From Agathobacter ruminis (lineage in GTDB: Bacteria > Bacillota > Clostridia > Lachnospirales > Lachnospiraceae), in the NCBI RefSeq assembly GCF_002735305.1, contig NZ_PDYG01000100.1:38323-102322 (forward strand): a stretch of 64,000 nt of DNA. The letters are read 5' to 3'. Every line of letters starts with the position of its first letter. Position 1 is the first letter of the stretch. Position numbers and translations under genes: made by a program. Below the pieces are notes generated by a model, which was not told the DNA's origin, did not search any database, and saw only the letters and a program-made list of their open reading frames with translations. Below are positions 20,306-28,391 of the stretch, in pieces.

Positions 20306-22060
20306 ATGAAAACAGAATGGAATTTGGACAAACTTTATCATGGACTTGACGATCCGCAATACAAAAAGGATTACAAGACCTGTGAGGAACTGATTGAGAA
20401 TTATAACCGGGTGATTGCTGATATGCCGGATGTGCCTGGAGTCAAAGAAGCAGAGCAGATCCTTTTGCTGCAGGAGCAGATTCAGGAAACATTTATGAAA
20501 CTGATCCTCTATGTGGAATTGCGTCAGGCAACCGATACTGAAAACGGTGATCTGATGGCAGAATCCAACAATCTGACACGTCTCGACTCCACAAAGGTTG
20601 CAAGCGATACCAGAGCCGGCAAGATTCTGGCAAAACTCGACAACATTGAGGAGGCTGCCAAGCAGTCGGAAGTGATTGCGGATTATCAGTTTTATCTGAC
20701 CAAAATCAAGGAAAATGACAGTCATATGCTTTCCGATGAGCAGGAAGAATTATATGCGCAGATGGATATGACCGGCGGATCCGCTTGGTCTAATTTGCAG
20801 AATTATCTTTCTTCAACCGTGAAGGTAGATTATGACGGCAAACAGATCACATTGACTGATGTGCGTAATCTGGCTTATGATGCCGACAAAAAGGTCAGAA
20901 AAGATGCATATGAAGCAGAAATTGCCGCTTATGACAAGATTGCGGATTCTGTTGCCTATGCATTGAACAATATCAAATTGCAGATGAATATGATTGCAGA
21001 GAAGCGCGGTTTTGAATCTCCGCTTGCGATGACTTTGCAGCAATCCAATATGAAGCGCGAAACACTCGATGCCATGATGGGTGCCATCAAGGCACATTTG
21101 CCAAAGGTGCGCAGATATTTCCTGCATAAGGCAAAAAAACTCGGATACGAAGGCGGTTTGCCTTGGTATGAACTCTTTGCACCGCTTGGAAAGGATGAGC
21201 GCAAATATTCCATTGACGAAACAAAGGAAATCCTGACAGGCACCTTTGAAAAATTCACGCCGGAAATGTCCGGATTGATGCGGGAAGCATTTGAAAATGA
21301 ATGGATTGATTTCTATCCGCATCAGGGCAAGAGCGGCGGCGCGTTCGACTGCGGTGTATCCATGATCAAGGAAAGCCGTGTGCTGACCAACTTTGACGGT
21401 ACATTTACCGCAATTGATACACTTGCGCATGAACTTGGACATTCCTTCCACGATCGTCAGGTGCAGGATAACAGACCGATGAATCAGGATTATCCGATGC
21501 AAGTGGCAGAGACCGCTTCCACATTCAACGAGACATTCCTTTGCAGCAGCTATGTGGCAAATGCAAAATCGGATGAGGAGAAGCTGGCACTGCTTGAGGG
21601 TCTATTAAAAGAGCAGACACAGTGTATCGTTGATATTTATTCCCGTTACCTGTTTGAGACGGCTGTATTTGAACAGTGCGAGAACAAGTTCCTGATGACG
21701 GATGATTTGAAAGAGCTGATGCTGGATGCACAGCGACAGGCATACGGAGAGGGACTTGATGAGAACTGCCTGCATCCGTATATGTGGGTATGCAAGGGCC
21801 ATTATTACAGCACCGGTCTGAGCTTTTACAATTTCCCTTATGCATTTGGCGTATTATTTGCAGCTGGTTTGTATCATCTTTATCTCGAAGAAGGTGCAGA
21901 GAGCTTTGTGCCGAAATATAAGGCAATGTTAAAAGCAACACCTACCTGCAATGTAGAGGAAGCAGGAGCTTTGATGAACATCGATCTGACCGACCAGAAA
22001 TTCTGGGAGTCTTCACTGGAGGCAATTGAAGCAAATATTGATGCATTCTGTGCATTATAA
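20306..22060 (+). CDS. oligoendopeptidase F (M3B), second copy
   Basis: 584 residues. HELGH at 375-379, followed by the Glu ligand in the VAETASTFNE helix. It is clearly a paralogue of the peptidase at 18075 but diverged through most of its length, so it is an old duplication or separate acquisition rather than a recent tandem copy. The ribosome site AAAGGAGA is good. It ends the operon and a strong terminator follows. Confidence 0.95.
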   Translation: MKTEWNLDKLYHGLDDPQYKKDYKTCEELIENYNRVIADMPDVPGVKEAEQILLLQEQIQETFMKLILYVELRQATDTENGDLMAESNNLTRLDSTKVASDTRAGKILAKLDNIEEAAKQSEVIADYQFYLTKIKENDSHMLSDEQEELYAQMDMTGGSAWSNLQNYLSSTVKVDYDGKQITLTDVRNLAYDADKKVRKDAYEAEIAAYDKIADSVAYALNNIKLQMNMIAEKRGFESPLAMTLQQSNMKRETLDAMMGAIKAHLPKVRRYFLHKAKKLGYEGGLPWYELFAPLGKDERKYSIDETKEILTGTFEKFTPEMSGLMREAFENEWIDFYPHQGKSGGAFDCGVSMIKESRVLTNFDGTFTAIDTLAHELGHSFHDRQVQDNRPMNQDYPMQVAETASTFNETFLCSSYVANAKSDEEKLALLEGLLKEQTQCIVDIYSRYLFETAVFEQCENKFLMTDDLKELMLDAQRQAYGEGLDENCLHPYMWVCKGHYYSTGLSFYNFPYAFGVLFAAGLYHLYLEEGAESFVPKYKAMLKATPTCNVEEAGALMNIDLTDQKFWESSLEAIEANIDAFCAL

Positions 22061-22076
22061 TCATATGGAATCACGA

Positions 22077-22106
22077 AACAGGCTTTGCATGCAAAGCCTG
22101 TTTTTT
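22077..22106 (+). terminator. terminator after second pepF
   Basis: AACAGGCTTTGCA/TGCAAAGCCTGTT perfect stem plus T tract. Confidence 0.96.
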
Positions 22107-22153
22107 GATTGCGTTCATGGACACAGGCAATGGCAGAATACGGATATGATAAA

Positions 22154-22169
22154 AACTTGTCGACAAGTT
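22154..22169 (+). promoter_or_regulatory. palindromic operator 1 of the hydroxyacid regulon
   Basis: AACTTGTCGACAAGTT, a perfect 16-bp palindrome. TCGACA within it (22160-22165) stands 17 nt before TAAAAT (22183-22188), so a bound protein would cover the -35 region. The same 16 bp recur at 28357, and a close relative occurs at 26780. The half-site TTGT/ACAA resembles GntR-family operators; the protein is not identified. Confidence 0.82.
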
Positions 22170-22227
22170 GACGAGTTGGGTGTAAAATGGTTTTAACGAG
22201 TGTTTGAATTATGAAAAGGAGACATAT

Positions 22228-23469
22228 ATGGCAGAAGAGACGAAAAAGGAGCGTCGCCCTCTGGATCCGAATTCGGCAAAATACAAACTGAACCAAATTG
22301 CGGCAAAGGCATATTCGGATGCGGCAGAAGCAAAGGCGCGCGGTGAAATGGTTGGATGGTGTTCGAGCAATTTCCCGGTTGAAATCCCGGAGACACTGGG
22401 ATTATATGTAGTTTATCCGGAGAATCAGGCAGCTGCAATCGCTGCCAGAGGACAGGGAGAGCATATGTGTAATATCAGCGAGGCGGATGGATATTCGAAT
22501 GATATCTGTGCCTATGCCAGAATCTCGCTGGCTTATGCAAAGGTCAAAGATTCCAATGGCGGACAGGAGATGCCGCAGCCGGACTTTTTGCTGTGCTGCA
22601 ATAATATCTGCAATTGCATGATCAAATGGTATGAGGATCTCGCAAGACAATTGCAGATTCCGATGTTTTTGATTGATATTCCATTCAATCCGGATTATGA
22701 GGTATCCGATGCGCAGCTGGCTTATGTGCGTGCGCAATTCTGGGATGTGATTCACAGGCTTGAAGCATTCACAGGCAAAAAATGGAACGAAGAGAAATAC
22801 AAAGAAGTGATGGGATATTCCGGCAGAAGTTCGCGTGCATGGCTTCGCGCAACGGCAAAGGCCCAATACGAACCTTCTCCGTTTAACGGATTCGATCTGC
22901 TCAATCATATGGCAGTGATGGTAACGGCAAGAGGAAAGAAAGAAGCTGCCGAAGCGATGGAACTGCTTGAAAAGGAATACGAGGAAAACCATCAAAAAGG
23001 GGAATCCACTTTCCGCACGGAAGAAAAATATCGCATTATGTTTGAAGGAATTGCCTGCTGGCCGTGGCTGCGCGTGACCGCAACCGGGTTAAAGAGCCGT
23101 GGAATCAATATGGTTACGACCATTTATGCGGATGCATTCGGTTTTGTCTATGATGATTTTGACGGAATGGTGCGCGCTTACTGCAATGTTCCGAATGCAA
23201 TCAACCTGGAACATGCGCGCGACAAGCGTGTCAAGTTGGCAACGGACAATCACATTGAAGGACTCCTGGTTCATACAAACCGATCATGCAAATTATGGTC
23301 CGGTTTCATGTATGAGATGAGTCGTCAGATCGGTGAAAAGGTCGATGTGCCTGTGGTGAGTTTTGATGGGGATCAGGCTGATCCGCGTAATTTCTCGGAG
23401 GCGCAATATGATACGCGTGTGCAGGGATTGATGGAAATTATGGAAGCAAATAAGGAGGCCAGAGCATGA
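22228..23469 (+). CDS. 2-hydroxyacyl-CoA dehydratase, alpha-type subunit
   Basis: One of two subunits of the radical dehydratase (HgdA/HadB/FldB type) that turns (R)-2-hydroxyacyl-CoA into 2-enoyl-CoA through a ketyl radical. 413 residues. Cysteines for the [4Fe-4S] cluster are likely those in MVGWCSS and LLCCNNICNC. The start MAEETKKE follows AAAGGAGA; an upstream in-frame start has no ribosome site. Its ATGA overlap with the next gene shows tight coupling. Substrate cannot be read from sequence alone. Oxygen sensitivity is expected from the family. Confidence 0.93.
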   Translation: MAEETKKERRPLDPNSAKYKLNQIAAKAYSDAAEAKARGEMVGWCSSNFPVEIPETLGLYVVYPENQAAAIAARGQGEHMCNISEADGYSNDICAYARISLAYAKVKDSNGGQEMPQPDFLLCCNNICNCMIKWYEDLARQLQIPMFLIDIPFNPDYEVSDAQLAYVRAQFWDVIHRLEAFTGKKWNEEKYKEVMGYSGRSSRAWLRATAKAQYEPSPFNGFDLLNHMAVMVTARGKKEAAEAMELLEKEYEENHQKGESTFRTEEKYRIMFEGIACWPWLRVTATGLKSRGINMVTTIYADAFGFVYDDFDGMVRAYCNVPNAINLEHARDKRVKLATDNHIEGLLVHTNRSCKLWSGFMYEMSRQIGEKVDVPVVSFDGDQADPRNFSEAQYDTRVQGLMEIMEANKEARA

Positions 23470-24593
23470 ATACAGCAGAATTATTTGAACAATTTCATAA
23501 GATTGCATTGAATCCGCGTGCGCAAAAGGACGCCTATCTGAAAGATGGGGAAAAAGTGGTATTGGTCACCTATTATGTGCCGGAGCAGTTGATTCATGCC
23601 ATGGGTGCCATTCCGTTTCATACATATGGCGGAGACCTTCCGGTCAATGAGGCAAAGCAATATTTTCCGGCTTTTATCTGTTCTGTGATGCAGACTATGC
23701 TTGAGTTGGGCATGAGAGGCACATTCGAGGGCTGCAGTGCCATTGTGATTCCAAGTCTTTGCGACAGTCTGAAATGCATTGGACAGAACTGGAAGTATGC
23801 GGTTCCGTCGATTCCTTTTATTCCGCTGACCTATCCGCAGAATCGCAAGCCGGATTACGGTGCGGCTTTTACACGCGCCGGCTATGAGCGTATGGTTCGC
23901 GAACTCGAAGCGGCAACGGGATTGCAGCTGGATGAGACCAGATTAAAGGAGTCCATCCGCATATATAACGAGCACAATGCACTTATGAGAGAATTCAGTG
24001 CATTATGTGCAGAATATCCACAGGTGACAGCCACACAGCGAAGTGATGTCTACAAGAGCGCAGGCTTTATGAAAAAGGAAGAACATGCGCAGCTTCTGCG
24101 TGAACTGATTGCCTGCATGAAGCAGGAAGTGGCCCAAAAATCGTCCGGAAAGCGTATTTATATTTCGGGAATCCTTGCAGATGCACCGGAATGGAATCGT
24201 ATTTTGGAGGATTACGGATTACAGGTTGTCGGAGATGACATTCTTGCATGCAGCCGCTTATATCGCGATGACTGCAGGATGCCGGAGGACGGAGAAGATG
24301 CAATGGATGCGCTGGTACGTCTCTATTGCGACAAAGACCATTGTTCACTGCTCTATGATGAGAAAAAATCCCGTGTGGAATTTATTGTGCAGGAAGCAAA
24401 ACAGCGGAAGGCGGACGGTGTGATTCTGGCATTGACCAAATTTTGTGATCCGGAGGAATTTGACAATCCGATGATCAAGGATGCATGTGCCGAAGCGGGC
24501 CTGCCTTGTGTCGTAATAGAGATGGATCGTCAAATGCAAAACTATGAGCAGGCGCGTACCATCATGGAAACCTTCGCGGATATGATTGGATAG
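23466..24593 (+). CDS. 2-hydroxyacyl-CoA dehydratase, beta-type subunit
   Basis: 375 residues, HgdB/HadC/FldC type. It contains the family cysteines in FICSVMQ, GCSAIVIPSLCDSLKC and the C-terminal FCDPEEFDNPMIKDACAEAGLPCVVIEMD. It overlaps the alpha subunit by four bases (ATGA) and pairs with it as a heterodimer. The activator that delivers the high-energy electron is encoded two genes downstream. Confidence 0.93.
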   Translation: MNTAELFEQFHKIALNPRAQKDAYLKDGEKVVLVTYYVPEQLIHAMGAIPFHTYGGDLPVNEAKQYFPAFICSVMQTMLELGMRGTFEGCSAIVIPSLCDSLKCIGQNWKYAVPSIPFIPLTYPQNRKPDYGAAFTRAGYERMVRELEAATGLQLDETRLKESIRIYNEHNALMREFSALCAEYPQVTATQRSDVYKSAGFMKKEEHAQLLRELIACMKQEVAQKSSGKRIYISGILADAPEWNRILEDYGLQVVGDDILACSRLYRDDCRMPEDGEDAMDALVRLYCDKDHCSLLYDEKKSRVEFIVQEAKQRKADGVILALTKFCDPEEFDNPMIKDACAEAGLPCVVIEMDRQMQNYEQARTIMETFADMIG

Positions 24594-24616
24594 CAGAAAA
24601 TGAGAGGAGATACAGG

Positions 24617-25855
24617 ATGGCAGAGATGACAAAACCACTCGCAGGCGTCAAGGTTGTGGAGCTGGCAACATTTATCGCGGGACCGTGCTGTGCACGATTT
24701 CTGGCAGATCTGGGCGCTGATGTAATTAAGATTGAATCACCAAAGGGTGATCCGCTGCGATATACTGCGGTGAATGAGGGCAGACCGTACGGCGATGCGG
24801 AAGATACTTCCTTTACCCTGGAAAATACAGGCAAGCGCTGTGTGACCTTGAATACCAAAACCGAAAATGGAAAAGCAGCACTGGAAAAACTGCTTGCATC
24901 GGCGGATGTGTTTATCACCAATATCCGCCCGAACGGACTGAAGAGAGCCGGACTGGATTATGAGACGTTAAAACAAAAGTATCCAAAGCTTGTCTTTGGT
25001 TATGTATCCGGATACGGAGAAAAAGGTCCTGCCAGGGATCTGCCGGGATTTGATTATACGGCATTCTTTGCAAGAGGCGGAGTGATGGGAACCATGTATG
25101 ATGTGGATGCAAAGCCGATGACACCGGTGGCCGGTTTCGGAGACCATCAGGTTGGCATGTATCTGGCTGCGGGAATTCTTGCTGCACTCTATCGTGCAAG
25201 AGAAACCGGCAAGGGTGACCAGGTTACGGTATCTTTATTCCACAGTGCAATCTGGGATATCGGATTGTATCTGCAGTGCAATCAGTATGGAGATTCATCC
25301 ACACAGTGGCCGATCAGCCAGAAAAAAATCGCAAATCAGTTTCAGGTACCACATAAGACAAAAGACGATCAGTGGATCATGATGTCCATGCCGCAATATG
25401 ATGCAATGTATGACCGCTTCATGCCGGTCATCGAACGGGAAGATCTGATCGGAGATCCGCGGTTTTATCCGCAGACAGCATTGCAGGATCATCTCGAAGA
25501 ATTTTATGAAATCATTCATCAGGAAGTCGCAAAATATACGAAGGACGAATTCTGCAGCAGAATGGATGCGGCAGATCTGCCATATGCGGTATGCCAGACT
25601 TGGAATCAGGTATTGGAGGATCCGCAGGCATGGGGCGCTGACTGTCTGACCAAAGTAACATTCCCGAACGGAAAGGAACGCACAATGGTGCGCACACCTG
25701 TTGTCTTTACAGATACGGAAATGCCGGAATATGAAAGAGGACACTTCCTCGGAGAAGATACAAGAGCGGTGCTGGCACAGCTGGGATACAGTCAGGCGCA
25801 GATTGATGCGATGATTGCAGCCGGTGAGGCAACGGATGTAACACGAATCGGATAG
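24617..25855 (+). CDS. CaiB/BaiF class III CoA-transferase (HadA/FldA-like)
   Basis: Moves CoA between carboxylic acids. In the Had and Fld pathways it charges the 2-hydroxyacid using the product acyl-CoA. 412 residues, beginning MAEMTKPLAGVKVVELATF. The predicted catalytic aspartate is D176 in GFGDHQVG. The position between dehydratase and activator fits a HadA/FldA role, although in those clusters the transferase gene precedes the dehydratase. A ligase further down offers a second way to form the CoA ester. Confidence 0.9.
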   Translation: MAEMTKPLAGVKVVELATFIAGPCCARFLADLGADVIKIESPKGDPLRYTAVNEGRPYGDAEDTSFTLENTGKRCVTLNTKTENGKAALEKLLASADVFITNIRPNGLKRAGLDYETLKQKYPKLVFGYVSGYGEKGPARDLPGFDYTAFFARGGVMGTMYDVDAKPMTPVAGFGDHQVGMYLAAGILAALYRARETGKGDQVTVSLFHSAIWDIGLYLQCNQYGDSSTQWPISQKKIANQFQVPHKTKDDQWIMMSMPQYDAMYDRFMPVIEREDLIGDPRFYPQTALQDHLEEFYEIIHQEVAKYTKDEFCSRMDAADLPYAVCQTWNQVLEDPQAWGADCLTKVTFPNGKERTMVRTPVVFTDTEMPEYERGHFLGEDTRAVLAQLGYSQAQIDAMIAAGEATDVTRIG

Positions 25856-25863
25856 GAGTACAA

Positions 25864-26637
25864 ATGTATACACTGGGAATAGATATCGGTTCTACAACTT
25901 CAAAATGTGTGATCCTTGAGGATGGAAAAATGATTCGTGCCATGTCACTTGTCACTGCCGGCACGGGGACAAACGGACCGGCGCAGGCCTATGAGCAGGT
26001 ATTGCAAAGCGCGGGACTGACACAGGCAGATTTGGATTATGTCGTGGCAACAGGTTACGGACGAAAGACATATGAGGCTGCGGATGCGCAGATGAGCGAG
26101 CTGACCTGTCATGCCAAAGGTGTTTATTTTCAAAATCCCAAATGTCGTACCATCATTGATATCGGAGGGCAGGATGCAAAAGTAATCCGGCTCAATGAAA
26201 ACGGAGGAATTGCTGATTTTGTGATGAATGACAAATGTGCGGCCGGCACAGGAAGATTTCTGGATGTCATGGCTGGCCTGCTGCAGATGCCGGTGTCTGA
26301 TTTACAAAAATATGCACTGGCTGCGAAGGAACCGGTGCGGATTTCGAGTACATGCACCGTCTTTGCAGAGTCGGAAGTGATTTCACAATTGTCGCAAAAT
26401 GTGGATATGGCGAATCTGGTAGCCGGAATCTGCAATTCCGTGGCGAGCAGAACCGCGGCATTGGCCAAGCGGGCGGGAATTCGCGAGACGGTATGCATGA
26501 GTGGTGGAGTTGCACAAAATCACGGTGTGCTGAGCGCTCTTTCAAGAGAGTTGGATGTACCTGTGGTGGAAGTGGAATATGCGCAGTATATGGGCGCTTT
26601 GGGAGCTGCGATTGCAGCTTACGAAAAAGTAATTTAA
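25864..26637 (+). CDS. 2-hydroxyacyl-CoA dehydratase activator (HadI/FldI/HgdC-like)
   Basis: ATP-dependent archerase that passes one electron to the dehydratase. 257 residues. ASKHA-fold ATPase with GIDIGSTTSK at the N-terminus and GGQDAKVI. The two cluster cysteines of the homodimer lie in NDKCAAGTGRF and ISSTCTVFAESE. The match to the BadF/BadG family is complete. It ends the first operon of the block and is followed by a terminator. Confidence 0.95.
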   Translation: MYTLGIDIGSTTSKCVILEDGKMIRAMSLVTAGTGTNGPAQAYEQVLQSAGLTQADLDYVVATGYGRKTYEAADAQMSELTCHAKGVYFQNPKCRTIIDIGGQDAKVIRLNENGGIADFVMNDKCAAGTGRFLDVMAGLLQMPVSDLQKYALAAKEPVRISSTCTVFAESEVISQLSQNVDMANLVAGICNSVASRTAALAKRAGIRETVCMSGGVAQNHGVLSALSRELDVPVVEVEYAQYMGALGAAIAAYEKVI

Positions 26638-26648
26638 TAACTGGCTTG

Positions 26649-26682
26649 AAATGGACATTTTGCTCAAAATGTCCATTTTTTT
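26649..26682 (+). terminator. terminator after the dehydratase operon
   Basis: AAATGGACATTTT/AAAATGTCCATTT stem plus T tract. The gap to the next gene (26638-26890) otherwise holds the operator and promoter described separately. Confidence 0.95.
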
Positions 26683-26779
26683 GTTGCAAAAACGGGTATC
26701 AGACTAGAACAGAAGTACTATATTATGCAAAATGTTTAATAAAAGTATACAAATCAGCCGGTTGTTTGTGAAAAGTGGC

Positions 26780-26807
26780 ATATCAAACTTGTATACAAGT
26801 TTGATAT
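26780..26807 (+). promoter_or_regulatory. palindromic operator 2 of the hydroxyacid regulon
   Basis: A perfect 28-bp palindrome whose core is ACTTGTATACAAGT. It contains the likely -35 TTGTAT (26789-26794), 17 nt before TAAAAT (26812-26817). The half-site is that of operators 1 and 3 with TA in place of CG at the centre. It is the longest of the three sites. Confidence 0.85.
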
Positions 26808-26890
26808 AGTGTAAAATTACTTTTGTAAAAGTGATTTTGGACAGCCCGTTGTCACTTTTTACAAATTATTACATGTTATGGAGGGTTACT

Positions 26891-28270
26891 ATGGAAAATT
26901 CAAAAGCAAAAGGATTTGGGGCAAGAGGCTGGCTCCTCATCGTAGTTTTGTTCACCAGTTTCATGATGTTCCAGGTGTTTACCAACTTCCCGTTGAACAT
27001 TTTGAAAGACTTTTACGGCGGCGATAAGGCAATCGCACCGATTATGTCAATCGGTACATTTATCGGTATCGTATTGCAGATTATTATTTCAAGCTTCGTA
27101 GGACGCATTAAGAGCATCAAGCGCGTGGCTGCAGTTGTAGGATGCATTGCTCTGCTTTCCGCAATTGTGGTAGCAGCAGTGCCGGTCAAATTCAATGATC
27201 AGCATGCACCGCAGGTTACTATCCCGATGTTATGGTATGCAGCATATCTTTTGGTAAATGTTTGCTCAACCATGTATGCATTGTTCTTCCTGAGCATTCT
27301 TGCAGGTCAGTGGTTCCCAACCAGAAAAGGTACTGTTATGGGTATCGCAACCATTGCTTATCCGTTCTGTAACGGTGTCATTGGATTCTTCGCAGCAACT
27401 GCACTGACTCCTTTGGATAATGGAAAAGAACCTGCAATCTTTATGGCTTTCTTACCGTTTATTATTGTTTGCGCAATCGGATATGTGTTATTCCTTGTAG
27501 GCATTTCGGATTATCCGGAGCAGGTTGGCGCTTATCGTGACAATGACAAGAATCTGACTCCTGAAATTGCAAAGAAGATGATGGAAGAGGAAATCGAAAA
27601 CAAAAAGACTTCCGTATGGCATACCGGTCATACATTCATCAGCCGTGATTTCTGGTTTGCATCTGTCACCTGTGGTTTAATCCTGATGGCAGCAATCGGA
27701 ACCATGGTTCGTTCACAGGATATTATCGCATACTTCCCGAAGCTTGATTACAAGATCATTATGCTGATCGTCGCAATCTTCGGTGCAATCGGAAGCTGGC
27801 TGCTTGGTGTATTGGATACCGCTGTCGGAACCAAGAAATCCATGTTGCTTGCAACCTGCCTGATGATCCTTGCAGGTATTCTCGGAACCATTGCCGCATT
27901 CAACCAGATCGGTGTACTTGCAACCATTTCAATGGTATGCATCGCAATGTCAATGGGTGCTTCATCAAACTATACCGTATCAGTTGCAGCACAGTATTGG
28001 AGACGCGAAGACTTCCAGAGCGTATTTGCCTGCCTGAATCCGCTTTCCAATATCTTTAACGCATTGGCAGCAGTGGTAGTAACATTTATTATCAACAGCA
28101 ATTCAACAGGCAATAATATTCCGGCCGTATTCGCATTCGTTGGAATTCTCGGTGTGGTAGCATTTATCCTGATGAGCCTGTTCAGTGCGAAACATGTCAA
28201 AGAAACCGATGATAAGTATCGTGAAGCAGCAGGCAAGCCGCTCGATGATGCATTGGTTGGACGCAAATAG
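26891..28270 (+). CDS. MFS transporter (OFA-like), regulon member
   Basis: 459 residues with about 12 hydrophobic segments and a central charged loop (about 215-250). The segment WFPTRKGTVMGIA resembles MFS carboxylate transporters of the oxalate/formate antiporter type. The ATG at 26891 follows GGAGGG; an earlier in-frame ATG at 26831 falls close to the promoter. Single-gene unit with its own operator and terminator. Lying between the dehydratase operon and the ligase operon, it probably moves their substrate or product. Confidence 0.85.
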   Translation: MENSKAKGFGARGWLLIVVLFTSFMMFQVFTNFPLNILKDFYGGDKAIAPIMSIGTFIGIVLQIIISSFVGRIKSIKRVAAVVGCIALLSAIVVAAVPVKFNDQHAPQVTIPMLWYAAYLLVNVCSTMYALFFLSILAGQWFPTRKGTVMGIATIAYPFCNGVIGFFAATALTPLDNGKEPAIFMAFLPFIIVCAIGYVLFLVGISDYPEQVGAYRDNDKNLTPEIAKKMMEEEIENKKTSVWHTGHTFISRDFWFASVTCGLILMAAIGTMVRSQDIIAYFPKLDYKIIMLIVAIFGAIGSWLLGVLDTAVGTKKSMLLATCLMILAGILGTIAAFNQIGVLATISMVCIAMSMGASSNYTVSVAAQYWRREDFQSVFACLNPLSNIFNALAAVVVTFIINSNSTGNNIPAVFAFVGILGVVAFILMSLFSAKHVKETDDKYREAAGKPLDDALVGRK

Positions 28271-28278
28271 TGATGATG

Positions 28279-28310
28279 AAAAAGGTGTGTCATTTGACAC
28301 ACCTTTTTTT
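28279..28310 (+). terminator. terminator after MFS gene
   Basis: AAAAAGGTGTGTCA/TGACACACCTTTTT stem plus T tract. Confidence 0.95.
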
Positions 28311-28319
28311 AATTCTGCC

Positions 28320-28348
28320 TTTACAAAACTGAAAGAAAGAATTAAAAT
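28320..28348 (+). promoter_or_regulatory. promoter of ligase-acyl-CoA dehydrogenase-Etf operon
   Basis: TTTACA (28320-28325), 17-nt spacer, TAAAAT (28343-28348). The transcription start falls at the operator that begins at 28357. Confidence 0.7.
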
Positions 28349-28356
28349 AGAGATGT

Positions 28357-28372
28357 AACTTGTCGACAAGTT
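28357..28372 (+). promoter_or_regulatory. palindromic operator 3 of the hydroxyacid regulon
   Basis: AACTTGTCGACAAGTT, identical over 16 bp to operator 1, here at the transcription start instead of the -35 box. Both positions suit a repressor. A further half-site (TTGACAAG) follows at 28371. Confidence 0.85.
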
Positions 28373-28391
28373 GACAAGAGAGGAAACAAAT

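Noticed and set aside
24617..25855. Bile acid (bai) operon member because of the BaiF-like fold
   Set aside because: No other bai-type gene is present. Dehydratase, activator and Etf context points to 2-hydroxyacid metabolism.
22228..26637. Lactate to propionate (acrylate) pathway as firm assignment
   Set aside because: The dehydratase and reductase would fit, but the CoA-transferase is class III (CaiB-like), not the class I propionate CoA-transferase, and the substrate cannot be read from sequence.
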